DNA of 64,000 nt from Cryobacterium adonitolivorans (GTDB lineage: Bacteria > Actinomycetota > Actinomycetes > Actinomycetales > Microbacteriaceae): assembly GCF_004402695.1 (NCBI RefSeq), contig NZ_SOFL01000036.1:124001-188000 (forward strand). The letters run 5' to 3'. Positions 1 to 8,665 of this stretch are shown piece after piece. How positions within the stretch are numbered: the first letter of the stretch is position 1; every line of letters begins with the position of its first letter. A program made the translations under genes and the position numbers. The notes beneath the pieces were generated by a model. The model worked only from the letters and a program-made list of their open reading frames with translations. It ran no database searches and had not been told where the DNA came from.

Positions 1-36
1 CGCACCGTTGATGAAGTGGGAGGTCGTGATGGTCAT
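1..36 (-). CDS. Aldehyde dehydrogenase, first 12 codons only (runs off left edge)
   Basis: Reading leftward from an ATG at 36, the window holds the residues MTITTSHFINGA. The HFING start is characteristic of NAD(P)-dependent aldehyde dehydrogenases. The ATG overlaps the stop of the amidohydrolase at 33-35 (ATGA), so the gene is translationally coupled to the catabolic operon. A dehydrogenase for a semialdehyde made by ring cleavage would fit here. Only 12 residues are visible, so the family assignment is tentative. Confidence 0.5.
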   Translation of the reverse strand, partial: MTITTSHFINGA

Positions 37-995
37 GCTGCTCCAATGCGAAGAAGGGACTCTGCGTTGCCGTGCGCGATCTGCTGGCGCTCGACGTCCG
101 ATACCGGCGCTGACGCCAGATAGCTCGTCGCTTGCTTGCTGTTGCCGAATGGATAGTCGATGGAAAACAGGACCCGATCGACCCCGAACGCGGCAAGCGC
201 ACACAGCAGTGGCGCGTCCGAGTTGTAGCCGGACGTGGTGAGGTAGAGGTTGCGGCGCAGCGTCTCGGCGACAGTTAGCGACTGCCCGGTGATCACTGGG
301 CTGAGCATGCTCTCGATGCGGTCGAGGTGGAAAGGCAGGCCCTCGCCCATGTGCCCGACGATGATCTTCAAGTCGGGCAACTCCTCAAACACTCCCGCTG
401 CGACCATGCGCAGCACGTGCATCCCGCACTCGGCGTGCCAGCCCCATCCTGACGTCGAGAGACACGCCTCGACCTCGGGCGCCAGGCCGGAGAAGTATGC
501 CTCCTGCACAACGGCGGGCGCGGGCGCCGGATGTAGGTAGATCGGCACGTCGAGACGCACTGCGGCAGCCAGGATCGGCCGGACCGACGGATGATCCAGG
601 AAGATGTTGCTGGTCTGCCCGTGAATCATCGCTCCGAGGAATCCGAGTTCATCGACACAGCGCGTGAGTTCGTCGACTGCGGCTGAGGTATCGGTCATCG
701 GCAGCGCCGCGAACGCCCGGAATCGATCCGGGTACGTCACCACCGTGTGCGCCATCCGATCATTCAGCTCGCGGTGCACCGAGATCGAGCCCTCTGGTTC
801 GAGGCCCTGCACGAAGTAGCTGAGTGCCGAAAGCACTTGGATATCGACGCCGGCGTCGTCCATGACGGCGAGCCGCGCTGCGCCGAGGTCATCGAGCTCG
901 GCGGCACGCTTGCCCGCACGATCGCCGAGATCAACGCCAGCGGATTGCATGACGTCTCGGGGCAACATGTGCTCCTCAAGCGCGATGATTTTCAT
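33..995 (-). CDS. Amidohydrolase-2 family, carboxyvanillate/resorcylate decarboxylase-like
   Basis: A 320-residue protein of the ACMSD-like amidohydrolase fold. It starts MKIIALEEH, where the EEH replaces the usual HxH metal pair, as in gamma-resorcylate, 2,3-dihydroxybenzoate and 5-carboxyvanillate decarboxylases. Other family marks are the histidine in IYLHPAP (about residue 155), IIVGHMGEG (about 212-220) and the catalytic aspartate in SIDYPFGN near residue 280. The likely role is non-oxidative decarboxylation or hydrolysis of an aromatic or ring-cleavage acid in the cytoplasm. It overlaps both neighbours by ATGA junctions. The substrate cannot be read from sequence. Confidence 0.8.
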   Translation of the reverse strand: MKIIALEEHMLPRDVMQSAGVDLGDRAGKRAAELDDLGAARLAVMDDAGVDIQVLSALSYFVQGLEPEGSISVHRELNDRMAHTVVTYPDRFRAFAALPMTDTSAAVDELTRCVDELGFLGAMIHGQTSNIFLDHPSVRPILAAAVRLDVPIYLHPAPAPAVVQEAYFSGLAPEVEACLSTSGWGWHAECGMHVLRMVAAGVFEELPDLKIIVGHMGEGLPFHLDRIESMLSPVITGQSLTVAETLRRNLYLTTSGYNSDAPLLCALAAFGVDRVLFSIDYPFGNSKQATSYLASAPVSDVERQQIAHGNAESLLRIGAA

Positions 996-1870
996 CGACG
1001 CGACCCTTGATAGCTATCCCACTCGCGACGCACGAACGACTCGAACCCTTTCGGCTCGCGGCCCAACAACCAGGTGAGCACGTTGGAGTTACCGATGAAG
1101 TCATGGGCGCTGTAGCGCGCGGAGATCGAGCGGAGCACCGACAGCTCGTGGGACGCCGTGCTTGGGTCGCGCCCGCCCAGCCACGCGCTGGCATACTCGT
1201 CGGCGTTGATCTGCCGCAGGCCAATGGGACGCCCCGTCACCCGTTCGATGACCGCGCGCAGGTCGTCAGCCGTATAGCGACCGAGACCGACCAGTTCGTA
1301 GGTGGCGCCGACGTGCTGCTCCGGGTACTTCAGCACCTTCGCCACTACCGTCGTCACGTCGTCGAGGTCTACGAGTGACTGGCGACGCTCGAGCGCCCAG
1401 GAGAGCTCAAAGACGCCCCGCTCGAACGCGGGCCGGAGTTTGAGCGGGAGCATGTAGTTCGAGGGCTGAAGGATTGTGAATTCCAGGTCGGAAGCCAGCA
1501 GGTGCTCCTCGATATCGCGTTTGATCTCGTGCTGCACGAGATCGGTGACTATCGAATGCAGGACCGAGCTAAAGACGAAGTGCTCGACACCTGCTGAGGT
1601 CGCGGCGTCGACAAGCCCAATTCCCATCTCCCGCTCGAGCGGATGGAGCGTGGGTCCGACGTGGTAAACGGCGCGCACGCCCTCGAGCACCGAGGCACGC
1701 ACGCGTGCGTCGCCGAGGTCGCCGACAACTGCCTCATCCGCACCGCGTGAGAGCAGCGCCGCGGCCGACTGGTCTGTTTTCACCACTACCCGCACGGGCT
1801 CGCCGGCCGCCAGCAGCTTAGGAAGCAGGAGCTTACCCTGGTTGCCATTGGCCGCAGTGACGAGGATCAC
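992..1870 (-). CDS. NmrA-like NAD(P)-binding reductase
   Basis: A 292-residue atypical short-chain dehydrogenase. The N-terminal dinucleotide motif is TAANGNQG (residues 5-12), a GxxGxxG-type loop, followed by a Rossmann fold and an NmrA-type C-terminal lobe. No YxxxK catalytic pair is evident, which is common in NmrA-like proteins. The start is a GTG whose TGA overlaps the upstream hydrolase stop (GTGA). Its place between a fumarylacetoacetase-type hydrolase and a decarboxylase suggests reduction of a pathway intermediate, or redox sensing; this is inference. It is one of three NmrA-type proteins in the window. Confidence 0.75.
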   Translation of the reverse strand: MILVTAANGNQGKLLLPKLLAAGEPVRVVVKTDQSAAALLSRGADEAVVGDLGDARVRASVLEGVRAVYHVGPTLHPLEREMGIGLVDAATSAGVEHFVFSSVLHSIVTDLVQHEIKRDIEEHLLASDLEFTILQPSNYMLPLKLRPAFERGVFELSWALERRQSLVDLDDVTTVVAKVLKYPEQHVGATYELVGLGRYTADDLRAVIERVTGRPIGLRQINADEYASAWLGGRDPSTASHELSVLRSISARYSAHDFIGNSNVLTWLLGREPKGFESFVRREWDSYQGSRR

Positions 1871-2739
1871 GACGACTGGCCCGCAATAAAGCGTTGGGTG
1901 ATCCTGCCGATCCCTTCGATCTCAGTGATGAGAGTCTCACCATCGACGAGGAAGCGCTTCGGGTCGCGGCCTGCGCCAACCCCGGGAGGCGTACCGGTGA
2001 AGATCAGGTCTCCGGGTAGTAGCTCGACGATCGCGGAGAGTCGCTCGACAAGTTGCTCGACGGAAAACACGAGCTGGTCTGTGCTGCCATCCTGCACGCG
2101 GGTCTCGCTGCCGTCGACGGCCACAATAGTTGCTGAAATGGAGAGCACGGATGCGTCGACGAACTCGTCGAGCGTGACGACAATCGGCCCGATCGGTGCG
2201 AAGTTCTCGAACGACTTGCCGATGCTGAACTGTGGCGGCTGGTCCTGCCACTGGATCGTGCGCTCCGAAAGGTCCTGTCCGACCGTGTAGCCGGCGATCC
2301 GAGAACGGGCATCGGCGGCGGCGATGTGGCGACCGCCTGCGCCGATGACGACCACGAGCTCAGCTTCCCAGTCCACGGTGTTACCGGGCAGGACAACGTC
2401 GACATCGGGCCCGGCTACCGACGAGCTGAACTTTGTGAACACGACGGGCTTCTCCGGCAGCGGCAGGCCGGACTCCGCCGCATGGTCGGCGTAGTTCAGC
2501 CCAATACCGATTACCTGCCGCGGGCGGGGCGACACAGCTGCGAGCTTCGCCTCAGCGAGGGCCGAGGCATCCGGGTGCCCGACGATGTCGATCCCGGATG
2601 CCCACCCCTGCAGTTCCGACCACTGAGCGAACGCCGCCATCGGGTCGGCGACGAAGGCGCCCCCGCTCGCGGTTTCGACGTCGAGGATGTGGTCGCCGCT
2701 CACCAGGGCGAGTCGACCGTTGTTGTTCGCGATGCGCAT
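1867..2739 (-). CDS. Fumarylacetoacetate hydrolase family protein
   Basis: A 290-residue protein with the FAH fold. Metal-binding acidic residues are visible in VDWEAELVVVIG (about residues 123-134), and the C-terminal signature LIFTGTPPGVG is intact. The family hydrolyses or decarboxylates acylpyruvates and 2-oxo-3-enoates made by meta-cleavage of aromatics. An AAGGA ribosome-binding site precedes the ATG at 2739, 8 nt after the hydroxylase stop. In this operon it most likely acts on the product of the VOC dioxygenase, releasing a 2-oxoacid that the AceE-like enzyme might use (inference). Confidence 0.85.
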   Translation of the reverse strand: MRIANNNGRLALVSGDHILDVETASGGAFVADPMAAFAQWSELQGWASGIDIVGHPDASALAEAKLAAVSPRPRQVIGIGLNYADHAAESGLPLPEKPVVFTKFSSSVAGPDVDVVLPGNTVDWEAELVVVIGAGGRHIAAADARSRIAGYTVGQDLSERTIQWQDQPPQFSIGKSFENFAPIGPIVVTLDEFVDASVLSISATIVAVDGSETRVQDGSTDQLVFSVEQLVERLSAIVELLPGDLIFTGTPPGVGAGRDPKRFLVDGETLITEIEGIGRITQRFIAGQSS

Positions 2740-2747
2740 GAGATTCC

Positions 2748-4322
2748 TTAGGAGGTGGGCGGTCCGAAACCGCGGAGTGCGGAGTCGAGAACGGTGTCGG
2801 GGTCGTCGGAGGCGGGTCCGGCCCAGGCGATGTGCTGGTCGGGTCGCACAAGTACGACGCGATCGTCAACCGGGTCGCCGATAACAAGGGGCACGCCGCG
2901 CCGAGCGGCGGCAGCAGCCCAGCGACCGTCGCCACCGAGGACGGTGAACTCACGACCAAGGCTGTCGAAGATCGACTCGCCCCCGGTGCTGCGCGAGTGC
3001 GGGAGTCGATTGCCCGCAGCCACGACTGGGTAGTACTCGCCTGAAGTCGGAGCCTGGTGAGAACTGTCCGGGCCGTATCCGTAACCGAGCACGAGTCCGA
3101 GGCTGTAGAACTCGGCATGTTTGACCTGCTTTATCGAGAGGGCCGCAGCGGATCGGGCTTGATCGCCCTCAGGACCGTCGTCGATCAGCTCGGGCGAAGT
3201 CAGGTCGATCGACAGGGCGCGCATGTTCTCGCCCGCGAGGTCGATGGTCTGCTGTGCGACAGGTCGGCGCTCCGCTTCGTAGCTGTCGAGCAATTCGGCA
3301 GGAGCCCAGCCCTGAACCACGGCCGCGATCTTCCACGCCAAGTTCACGGCATCACCCACCCCGGTGTTGAACCCGTGGCCGCCCCACGGCGGATTTTGAT
3401 GCGCGGCATCGCCCACGAGATAGGTGCGATCCGAGCCGTAGGAGTCGGACAACAACATCCGGGCCTGCCAAGGGTCGGTCGCCAGCACTTCGACATCGAT
3501 GTCAGCACCGGCCAAGCCACGAACCAGTGCAGCGGCCTCGTCATCATCCTCGATAGTTTCCGTGCCAGTGGCGATCGCCCACCAAAGGCCATCCAGAGAC
3601 AGCGGTCCTAAGACGCCCGGGAAGGAGGGGTTGAGCACCCAGTGGTGGATCGCACCTCCTTCGGGCAAAAGCGCTCCGAGCTGCTCGGACCGGAACGTAA
3701 TGTTCACGTTCGGCCGTCCTGCGGCCGCCCCCACATAGTGGGCGCCGAGGGCCGCCCGCACGACGCTGCGCGACCCGTCGGCACCGACAAGGTAGTCGCA
3801 GGTGACCGTGGAAAGCACGCCGTCAACGTTCTCGATGCGGACGAAGGGAAGATCGCCGTCGAGATTGACATCGATCACCCTGCTCCCCAGCTCGAGGGTC
3901 GATTCTGGGCGCTGCTGGAGGAGCGCTCGGAGTGCCTCTTCCACGACCGGTTGTGTGACCTGCTGCGCAGCCTCTGCGGTCAGGTTGGAGTCCTGCAGGT
4001 CGAGACCCAGAACTCCTGAGAGTCGGGTTATCTCGCGGCCCGTCGCCGTCGTGCAGAAGCGGACCTCACTCGACCATTCCACGGGGATCGCCGCGCGGCG
4101 ACGGATCTCGGCCGCGGCACCAGTACGCCGGTACAACTCCATCGTGCGCGCGGACGTCGTCTTCGCACGCGGGCGCGAATGCTCGACGTCGACCCGGGGC
4201 TCCACGATCAGGGATGCGACACCGTGATGAGCAAGCTCGAGAGCGGTAGTGAGCCCGACCGGACCACCACCGACGATCAGTACCGGAACACGACGTGGCG
4301 CATCCGGCGTGTTAGTCACCAC
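2748..4322 (-). CDS. FAD-dependent aromatic hydroxylase (PheA/TfdB type)
   Basis: A 524-residue class A flavoprotein monooxygenase. The N-terminal FAD motif GGGPVGL is at about residues 18-24, and YLVGDAAHQNPPWGG near residue 300 is the second FAD motif. The C-terminal part resembles the thioredoxin-like domain of phenol hydroxylases. It should ortho-hydroxylate a phenolic ring with NAD(P)H and O2, preparing it for extradiol cleavage. The gene begins with tandem GTG codons (4322 and 4319) overlapping the VOC gene stop as GTGA. The length is normal and the ring substrate is unknown. Confidence 0.88.
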   Translation of the reverse strand: MVTNTPDAPRRVPVLIVGGGPVGLTTALELAHHGVASLIVEPRVDVEHSRPRAKTTSARTMELYRRTGAAAEIRRRAAIPVEWSSEVRFCTTATGREITRLSGVLGLDLQDSNLTAEAAQQVTQPVVEEALRALLQQRPESTLELGSRVIDVNLDGDLPFVRIENVDGVLSTVTCDYLVGADGSRSVVRAALGAHYVGAAAGRPNVNITFRSEQLGALLPEGGAIHHWVLNPSFPGVLGPLSLDGLWWAIATGTETIEDDDEAAALVRGLAGADIDVEVLATDPWQARMLLSDSYGSDRTYLVGDAAHQNPPWGGHGFNTGVGDAVNLAWKIAAVVQGWAPAELLDSYEAERRPVAQQTIDLAGENMRALSIDLTSPELIDDGPEGDQARSAAALSIKQVKHAEFYSLGLVLGYGYGPDSSHQAPTSGEYYPVVAAGNRLPHSRSTGGESIFDSLGREFTVLGGDGRWAAAAARRGVPLVIGDPVDDRVVLVRPDQHIAWAGPASDDPDTVLDSALRGFGPPTS

Positions 4323-4927
4323 ACCTCGGGTAGGAAGATGTCTTCGGGGATGATCGCGGGCAGGTACTCGCCTGCCCGGGTGCGCTCATGGATCTCCTGG
4401 AACGACAGGCCCGCGTCGCGAGCGGCCACAAGCTTCTCGGGGTCGAACCACGTACCGATCGGGTTCTCGGCAAACTCCTTAGCGTTGGCGATCCACTCGC
4501 TCGAATCTGCCCAGTCGCCGAACCCATCGACCTGGATCTCCACGCCGTTGCCATCGGGGTCCTGGTAGTACACCGACATGGTGATGCCATGGTCCAGCTG
4601 CAGGAACGGCAGTATCCCCTGATCCCGAAGCCGCACGTAGTTGTTGATCCACATGTCAAAGGTTTCAAATTCGAATGCGGTGTGATGGATGCCCGTCTCA
4701 TGACCCTTGTCGGTCGGGTGCTTCAACCCTGGAGGCGAGAGGAACGCGATACGGTGGTTCGCCTCATCGTTCGTCAGCCACGATGCCTCATCGCTCTGGA
4801 ACACCGGTTTGAGCCCGCACACGAGCCCATACCAAGAGACCATCTGGTCCATCCGCAGGGTGGTGAAGGTCGTGTGGTGGAGCTTCGGCGGGTTGACCGG
4901 GTAGTTCTTCGCCTTGTTGTCCGGCAT
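4316..4927 (-). CDS. VOC-family extradiol dioxygenase-like protein
   Basis: A 203-residue vicinal-oxygen-chelate protein. Candidate metal ligands are the histidine in KLHHTTF (residue 17 or 18), the histidine in GIHHTAFE (about residue 88) and the glutamate in NGVEIQ (about residue 133). That is the 2-His-1-Glu set of type I extradiol dioxygenases. It is shorter than two-domain catechol dioxygenases (about 290-300 residues). GGAGAGAAC gives a strong ribosome-binding site before the ATG at 4927. With the hydroxylase just downstream, ring opening of a catechol is the likely reaction; a glyoxalase-type role is the alternative. Confidence 0.8.
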   Translation of the reverse strand: MPDNKAKNYPVNPPKLHHTTFTTLRMDQMVSWYGLVCGLKPVFQSDEASWLTNDEANHRIAFLSPPGLKHPTDKGHETGIHHTAFEFETFDMWINNYVRLRDQGILPFLQLDHGITMSVYYQDPDGNGVEIQVDGFGDWADSSEWIANAKEFAENPIGTWFDPEKLVAARDAGLSFQEIHERTRAGEYLPAIIPEDIFLPEVW

Positions 4928-4968
4928 GTTCTCTCCTTTGAGATTCGGTGGTCGGGACAGGATGCAAG

Positions 4969-7305
4969 TCAGCGGGTTCGATCCACCAGGTCGAGAGCTG
5001 CAGCGATCTGCGCGGCCGGGCCGATCTCGTGGTGGTCGTATAGCTGTTGGAGGGTTCCGGTCTGGCCGAACTCCACGACGCCGAGGTTAACGCTCCTGAC
5101 GCCACGGATGGTCGCCAGGAACGCCAACGTGTGCGGGTGCCCGTCGAGCACGGTGACCATCGGCACGGCACGATGGGCGGGGAACACCTGCTCGAGGATC
5201 GCCGTATCGCCATCGCCATGACCGCTGCGGGCGCGGACCGCGCGGTAGAGCCGATCGGCGCTCGTGACGCAGATCACATCGGCGCTCACTCCGAGCTGCT
5301 CGAGCCGGTCGGCCGCCGCGATCACCTCGGGCATGAGTGCTCCCATGCCGACGAGTGTTACATCCGGACTCGCTGTCCGTCGCAGTGCGTAGGCTCCGCT
5401 GACCGCGTGCCGGCGGCGGCGCTCGCGTGCTGCCGGATCGGTCGGGACCGATGCGAGCGTCTGGTCGATCATCCGCGAACTCAATCGCAGGTAGCTCGAC
5501 GAACCGTCGGGGCGCCCAAGTCGCGAAAGAGAGTCGAGCATGCACCACTCGAAATCCTGGGCGAACGCCGGCTCGAACGCCACGACGCCGGGCTGCTCGA
5601 GACCGACCGACGGAGTGATAATCGACTGGTGAGCGCCACCCTCGGCCGCAAGCGTGACACCCGACGGAGTGCCGACGAGGATCGACTGGCCGCCTCCGTA
5701 CACCCCGAACGACCACGGCTCGAGTGCGCGGGTGACAAAGGGGTCGTAGAGGGTGCCAATCGGCAGGAGCGGCTCGCCCCACCTGCTCCAGGTCGCGCCG
5801 AGTTCGCCGAGAAGGCTCACGAGGTTCACTTCGGCGATGCCCAACTCGATATGCTGACCGGTCGGTCGTTCGTCCCAGTGCAGGATGGTCTCCGCATCGT
5901 CTGCGAACCAGTTGCGCTTCTCCGTCGGCGACCACACCCCAGCTCGGTTGACCCAGCCGCCGAGGTTCGTGCTCGACGCCACGTCGGGCGCGATCGTGAC
6001 AACGCGGCGCGCAGCCTCCGGAGCGACCCGGACGAGGTCGAGCAGCAGGCGGCCGAGTCCCTGCTGAGTCGAGCTGTGCCCCTTGATCTCCCGTTCGAAA
6101 TCAGACGGAATGGCCAGGATGTGCGGCAGCGCCACCGGCTCGCGGTGCAGGCGATCCGCGACCCGGGCACAGAGGTCGGCTTCGAGCGAGCCGGCGGCGA
6201 ACCCGCGCCAGGGGTCGTCGGCGCTCTCCCCCAGCTCGGCTGCAACCTGCGCGAGCTGCTCCGGCTTGAGCAAGTTCGAGTGGTTCTGGGGATGACCCGC
6301 ACTCGGCAACCCGTTGCCCTTGATCGTGTAGGCAAAGATCACTGTCGGGCGGCTGTCATCGATCTCATCGAACGCCCTAAGCAGACTCGGGAAGTCGTGG
6401 CCGCCCAGTCCCCGGATGATCTGCAGCGCCCGCTCGTCGTCGAGCACACTCAGCAACGCTTCGATGCTCGCCGCCCCCTCACCCGAGCCGGGCAGTCGCT
6501 CGCGCAACTCCTCGACCGAGCAGCGGAGCATGCGCTGGTACTCCGGGTTGGACATATTGTCGATGCGACGGTGCAGGTGCTCTCCGCCCGGCTGCGAGAA
6601 CAGCTCGGTGAGGAGGCCGCCGTACTTGAGCGGGATCACTTGCCACCCCGCGGCGGCGAACATGGCCTGCAGGCGGGTCGCTGAGATGTTGGGCACGACG
6701 CGGTCGAGCGACTGTCTGTTGAAATCGACGATCCACACGAGTTCACCCAGGTCGGCGACCATCGGGTCGAGCACGGCCTCCCACACCGCGCCTTCGTCCA
6801 GCTCCGCATCTCCGACGAGACTGAACTGCCGGCCAGCGCTGCGCGGTGAGCCGACAGTGTCGGCAATGTAGCGGCGAGCGATTCCGCCCCAGATCGGAGC
6901 GGTCGCTCCGATGCCCACGGATCCCGTGGAGTAGTCGACCGAATCAGGGTCCTTCGAGCGGCTCGGATAGCTCTGCAGCCCGTGGAAGGCGCGGAGAGTG
7001 CCAAGTTCGGTGGGGGTGAGCTCCCCCAACAAATAGTTGATCGCATGCAACACCGGCGATGCGTGCGGCTTGACCGATACGCGATCTTCAGATGTCAGGG
7101 CGACGAACCAGAGAGCCGTCATGATGGTGGACATCGATGCGCTCGACGCCTGATGCCCGCCGATCTTGAGCCCGTCCGGATCCTTGCGGGCGGGCGAGTT
7201 AGCGGCATCGATGATCGCCGTCGATAGCCATAGCACCTTACGCTCGATCGACGCGAGCACGTCGAGACCCACGGTGGTTGCGCCGATCCGCTCCTGTGTC
7301 GCCAT
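4969..7305 (-). CDS. AceE-like (homodimeric E1) thiamine-diphosphate enzyme
   Basis: A 778-residue transketolase-fold protein resembling the single-chain pyruvate dehydrogenase E1 AceE. The diphosphate-binding region reads GDAELDEG (residues 165-172) with the partner asparagine in VDFNRQSLDR (AceE has GDGEMDE...NLQRLD). The pyrimidine-binding and C-terminal transketolase domains follow (HIELGIAEVN near 510). It is about 100 residues shorter than typical AceE, and no E2 or E3 gene is adjacent. I chose the ATG at 7305 because GAAGGAG precedes it; the frame extends 30 codons further without a ribosome-binding site. As the first gene of the leftward arm it probably acts on a 2-oxoacid released by the pathway (inference). 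Confidence 0.78.
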   Translation of the reverse strand: MATQERIGATTVGLDVLASIERKVLWLSTAIIDAANSPARKDPDGLKIGGHQASSASMSTIMTALWFVALTSEDRVSVKPHASPVLHAINYLLGELTPTELGTLRAFHGLQSYPSRSKDPDSVDYSTGSVGIGATAPIWGGIARRYIADTVGSPRSAGRQFSLVGDAELDEGAVWEAVLDPMVADLGELVWIVDFNRQSLDRVVPNISATRLQAMFAAAGWQVIPLKYGGLLTELFSQPGGEHLHRRIDNMSNPEYQRMLRCSVEELRERLPGSGEGAASIEALLSVLDDERALQIIRGLGGHDFPSLLRAFDEIDDSRPTVIFAYTIKGNGLPSAGHPQNHSNLLKPEQLAQVAAELGESADDPWRGFAAGSLEADLCARVADRLHREPVALPHILAIPSDFEREIKGHSSTQQGLGRLLLDLVRVAPEAARRVVTIAPDVASSTNLGGWVNRAGVWSPTEKRNWFADDAETILHWDERPTGQHIELGIAEVNLVSLLGELGATWSRWGEPLLPIGTLYDPFVTRALEPWSFGVYGGGQSILVGTPSGVTLAAEGGAHQSIITPSVGLEQPGVVAFEPAFAQDFEWCMLDSLSRLGRPDGSSSYLRLSSRMIDQTLASVPTDPAARERRRRHAVSGAYALRRTASPDVTLVGMGALMPEVIAAADRLEQLGVSADVICVTSADRLYRAVRARSGHGDGDTAILEQVFPAHRAVPMVTVLDGHPHTLAFLATIRGVRSVNLGVVEFGQTGTLQQLYDHHEIGPAAQIAAALDLVDRTR

Positions 7306-7327
7306 CGCCTGAACTCCTTCGTTACCG

Positions 7328-7339
7328 GCAGGATATATC
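7328..7339. promoter_or_regulatory. Candidate GntR operator, copy 1
   Basis: GCAGGATATATC lies between the divergent starts of the AceE-like gene (7305) and gntR (7425). Positions 7331-7340 form the perfect palindrome GGATATATCC. The same 12 bases recur at 8164-8175 ahead of the second operon. A short AT-rich palindrome beside a GntR/FCD gene is typical of this family. Binding is not demonstrated. Confidence 0.5.
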
Positions 7340-7424
7340 CTATAACGTAGCAACTGCAAGTGTACTAGTGAAACTCGCTGGTTCGAGCGTGGCACGATGT
7401 TGTGAGATCAATCAAGGAGAGCGC

Positions 7425-8123
7425 ATGGCAGTGCAAGGGCAAGGGCAAGGGCAAGTGCGATCAGTGGCATCTTCCAACAGTTCGGCGGTCGATCTCGTCA
7501 CCGCCGAGATTCGCCGGGCCGTGCTCACCGGCACGCTGGCGGCGGGCAAGCAGTTTTCCATCCGCGACCTCGCCGAGCAACTCGGCGTCAGCCACATTCC
7601 GATTCGGGAGGCCCTACGCCGCCTCGAATCGCAGGGCCTCATCCTGCTGCCTAAGGCGCGAAGCGCAAGCGTCGCCCCCCTGGACCTTAAAGATCTGGAA
7701 GCCATCTACCGACTGCGCTATGTGGTGGAACTGCCGCTCGCCGCGACATCGGTGGGCCAACGCACCCCCGCAGAGGCCAGCCACCTCAACGACCTCCTCG
7801 AGGCAAGTCGGGACCTCGATCCGGAGGTCGCCTGGCAGGGGCATTACGACTTCCACGAGGCTCTCGTGCGTCCCGCTGCCAACCCGTGGGACGACCGTAT
7901 ACTGCACACGCTATGGATGGCCGCCGAGCGATACACGCACTTGGTATTCGATCCCACCCAGATCACCGTTGCGGAACGCGCACGACGCTACGAAACCCAT
8001 CGTGTGCTGCGAGACGTCGCGATGGCGGATGACCCGGCCGCTATGTCCGAGGCACTACGCCTTCACCTGGCCGCCAATGAGAATCGTATTCGCGCGCACA
8101 TTGCACCTCTGAAGGGCAACTGA
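7425..8123 (+). CDS. GntR-family transcriptional regulator, FCD domain
   Basis: A 232-residue regulator. The winged helix-turn-helix covers about residues 20-85, with the family pattern FSIRDLAEQLGVSHIPIREA and ALRRLESQGLI. An FCD ligand-binding domain follows, with metal-type residues in YDFHEALV and a late HLAANENR. AAGGAGA at 7414-7420 supports the ATG at 7425. It sits between two divergent catabolic arms that share a 12-bp motif, so it probably represses both until a pathway acid binds. The N-terminus carries an unusual Gly-Gln repeat (MAVQGQGQGQ) from a tandem hexamer. Confidence 0.88.
   Translation: MAVQGQGQGQVRSVASSNSSAVDLVTAEIRRAVLTGTLAAGKQFSIRDLAEQLGVSHIPIREALRRLESQGLILLPKARSASVAPLDLKDLEAIYRLRYVVELPLAATSVGQRTPAEASHLNDLLEASRDLDPEVAWQGHYDFHEALVRPAANPWDDRILHTLWMAAERYTHLVFDPTQITVAERARRYETHRVLRDVAMADDPAAMSEALRLHLAANENRIRAHIAPLKGN
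7433..7457 (+). repeat. Tandem GGGCAA hexamer inside gntR
   Basis: Three perfect GGGCAA units (about 7437-7454) within a near-repeat flanked by GTGC. They encode Gly-Gln dipeptides immediately after the start codon. The unit is 6 bp, so copy-number change would lengthen or shorten the N-terminus without breaking the frame. Confidence 0.7.
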
Positions 8124-8163
8124 CGAATCCGCTCTTGTGCTCGCGTCAACGGGGGCCTACCAT

Positions 8164-8175
8164 GCAGGATATATC
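8164..8175. promoter_or_regulatory. Candidate GntR operator, copy 2
   Basis: An exact second copy of GCAGGATATATC, 28 bp upstream of the HIT-like gene start at 8203 and just after the gntR stop. Position and identity suggest the rightward operon has its own regulated promoter rather than relying on read-through from gntR. Confidence 0.5.
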
Positions 8176-8202
8176 GTAGCGAATAGCGAGGAGTCTACCG
8201 GC

Positions 8203-8628
8203 ATGAGCGCTTGTCTCCCATGTGATCTCGAGGATGCGGCGGCTGCCGCGATCATTTTCCGTCACGACGTGTGGTCGTGTGAAATCGCCGACGGGTACGA
8301 CGTGCCAGGGTGGTACATTCTCCGGCTCCGCCGCCACGCCGAAGGCTGGAGCGGACCCACGCCTGAGGAACTCGCGACGTTCGGAACCGCGTCGCAGCAG
8401 CTTGCCGGCGCCATCCAGGCGGCGACCGGAGCTCCGACCGTCTATTTCATGAGCTTCGGAGAGAACTATCCGCACTTCCACTTCCTCGTCATTGCTCGAG
8501 AATCGGAACTGCCCGCGGAGTCCCGCGGCGCCGCGATCTTGACCCGGCGTGCCGAGCACCGCGATATGGCGGAATCGCTGCGGGTCGGCGATCAGGTCCG
8601 CTCAGCTTTTGCTGCATCACCCCGCTGA
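8203..8628 (+). CDS. HIT-like (histidine triad) protein
   Basis: A 141-residue protein. The core HIT element YPHFHFLVIA is near residue 95, and a cysteine pair CLPC is close to the N-terminus, as in many HIT proteins. HIT proteins are usually nucleotidyl hydrolases or transferases, such as Ap4A hydrolase. A role in a catabolic operon is not obvious and none is assigned. The ATG at 8203 follows GAGGAG with good spacing; a longer in-frame start at 8137 lies inside the gntR trailer and lacks a site. It is first in the rightward operon. Confidence 0.65.
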   Translation: MSACLPCDLEDAAAAAIIFRHDVWSCEIADGYDVPGWYILRLRRHAEGWSGPTPEELATFGTASQQLAGAIQAATGAPTVYFMSFGENYPHFHFLVIARESELPAESRGAAILTRRAEHRDMAESLRVGDQVRSAFAASPR

Positions 8629-8665
8629 ATCGCCCTGCACCATCCATCACCCTGAAAGGACAACG

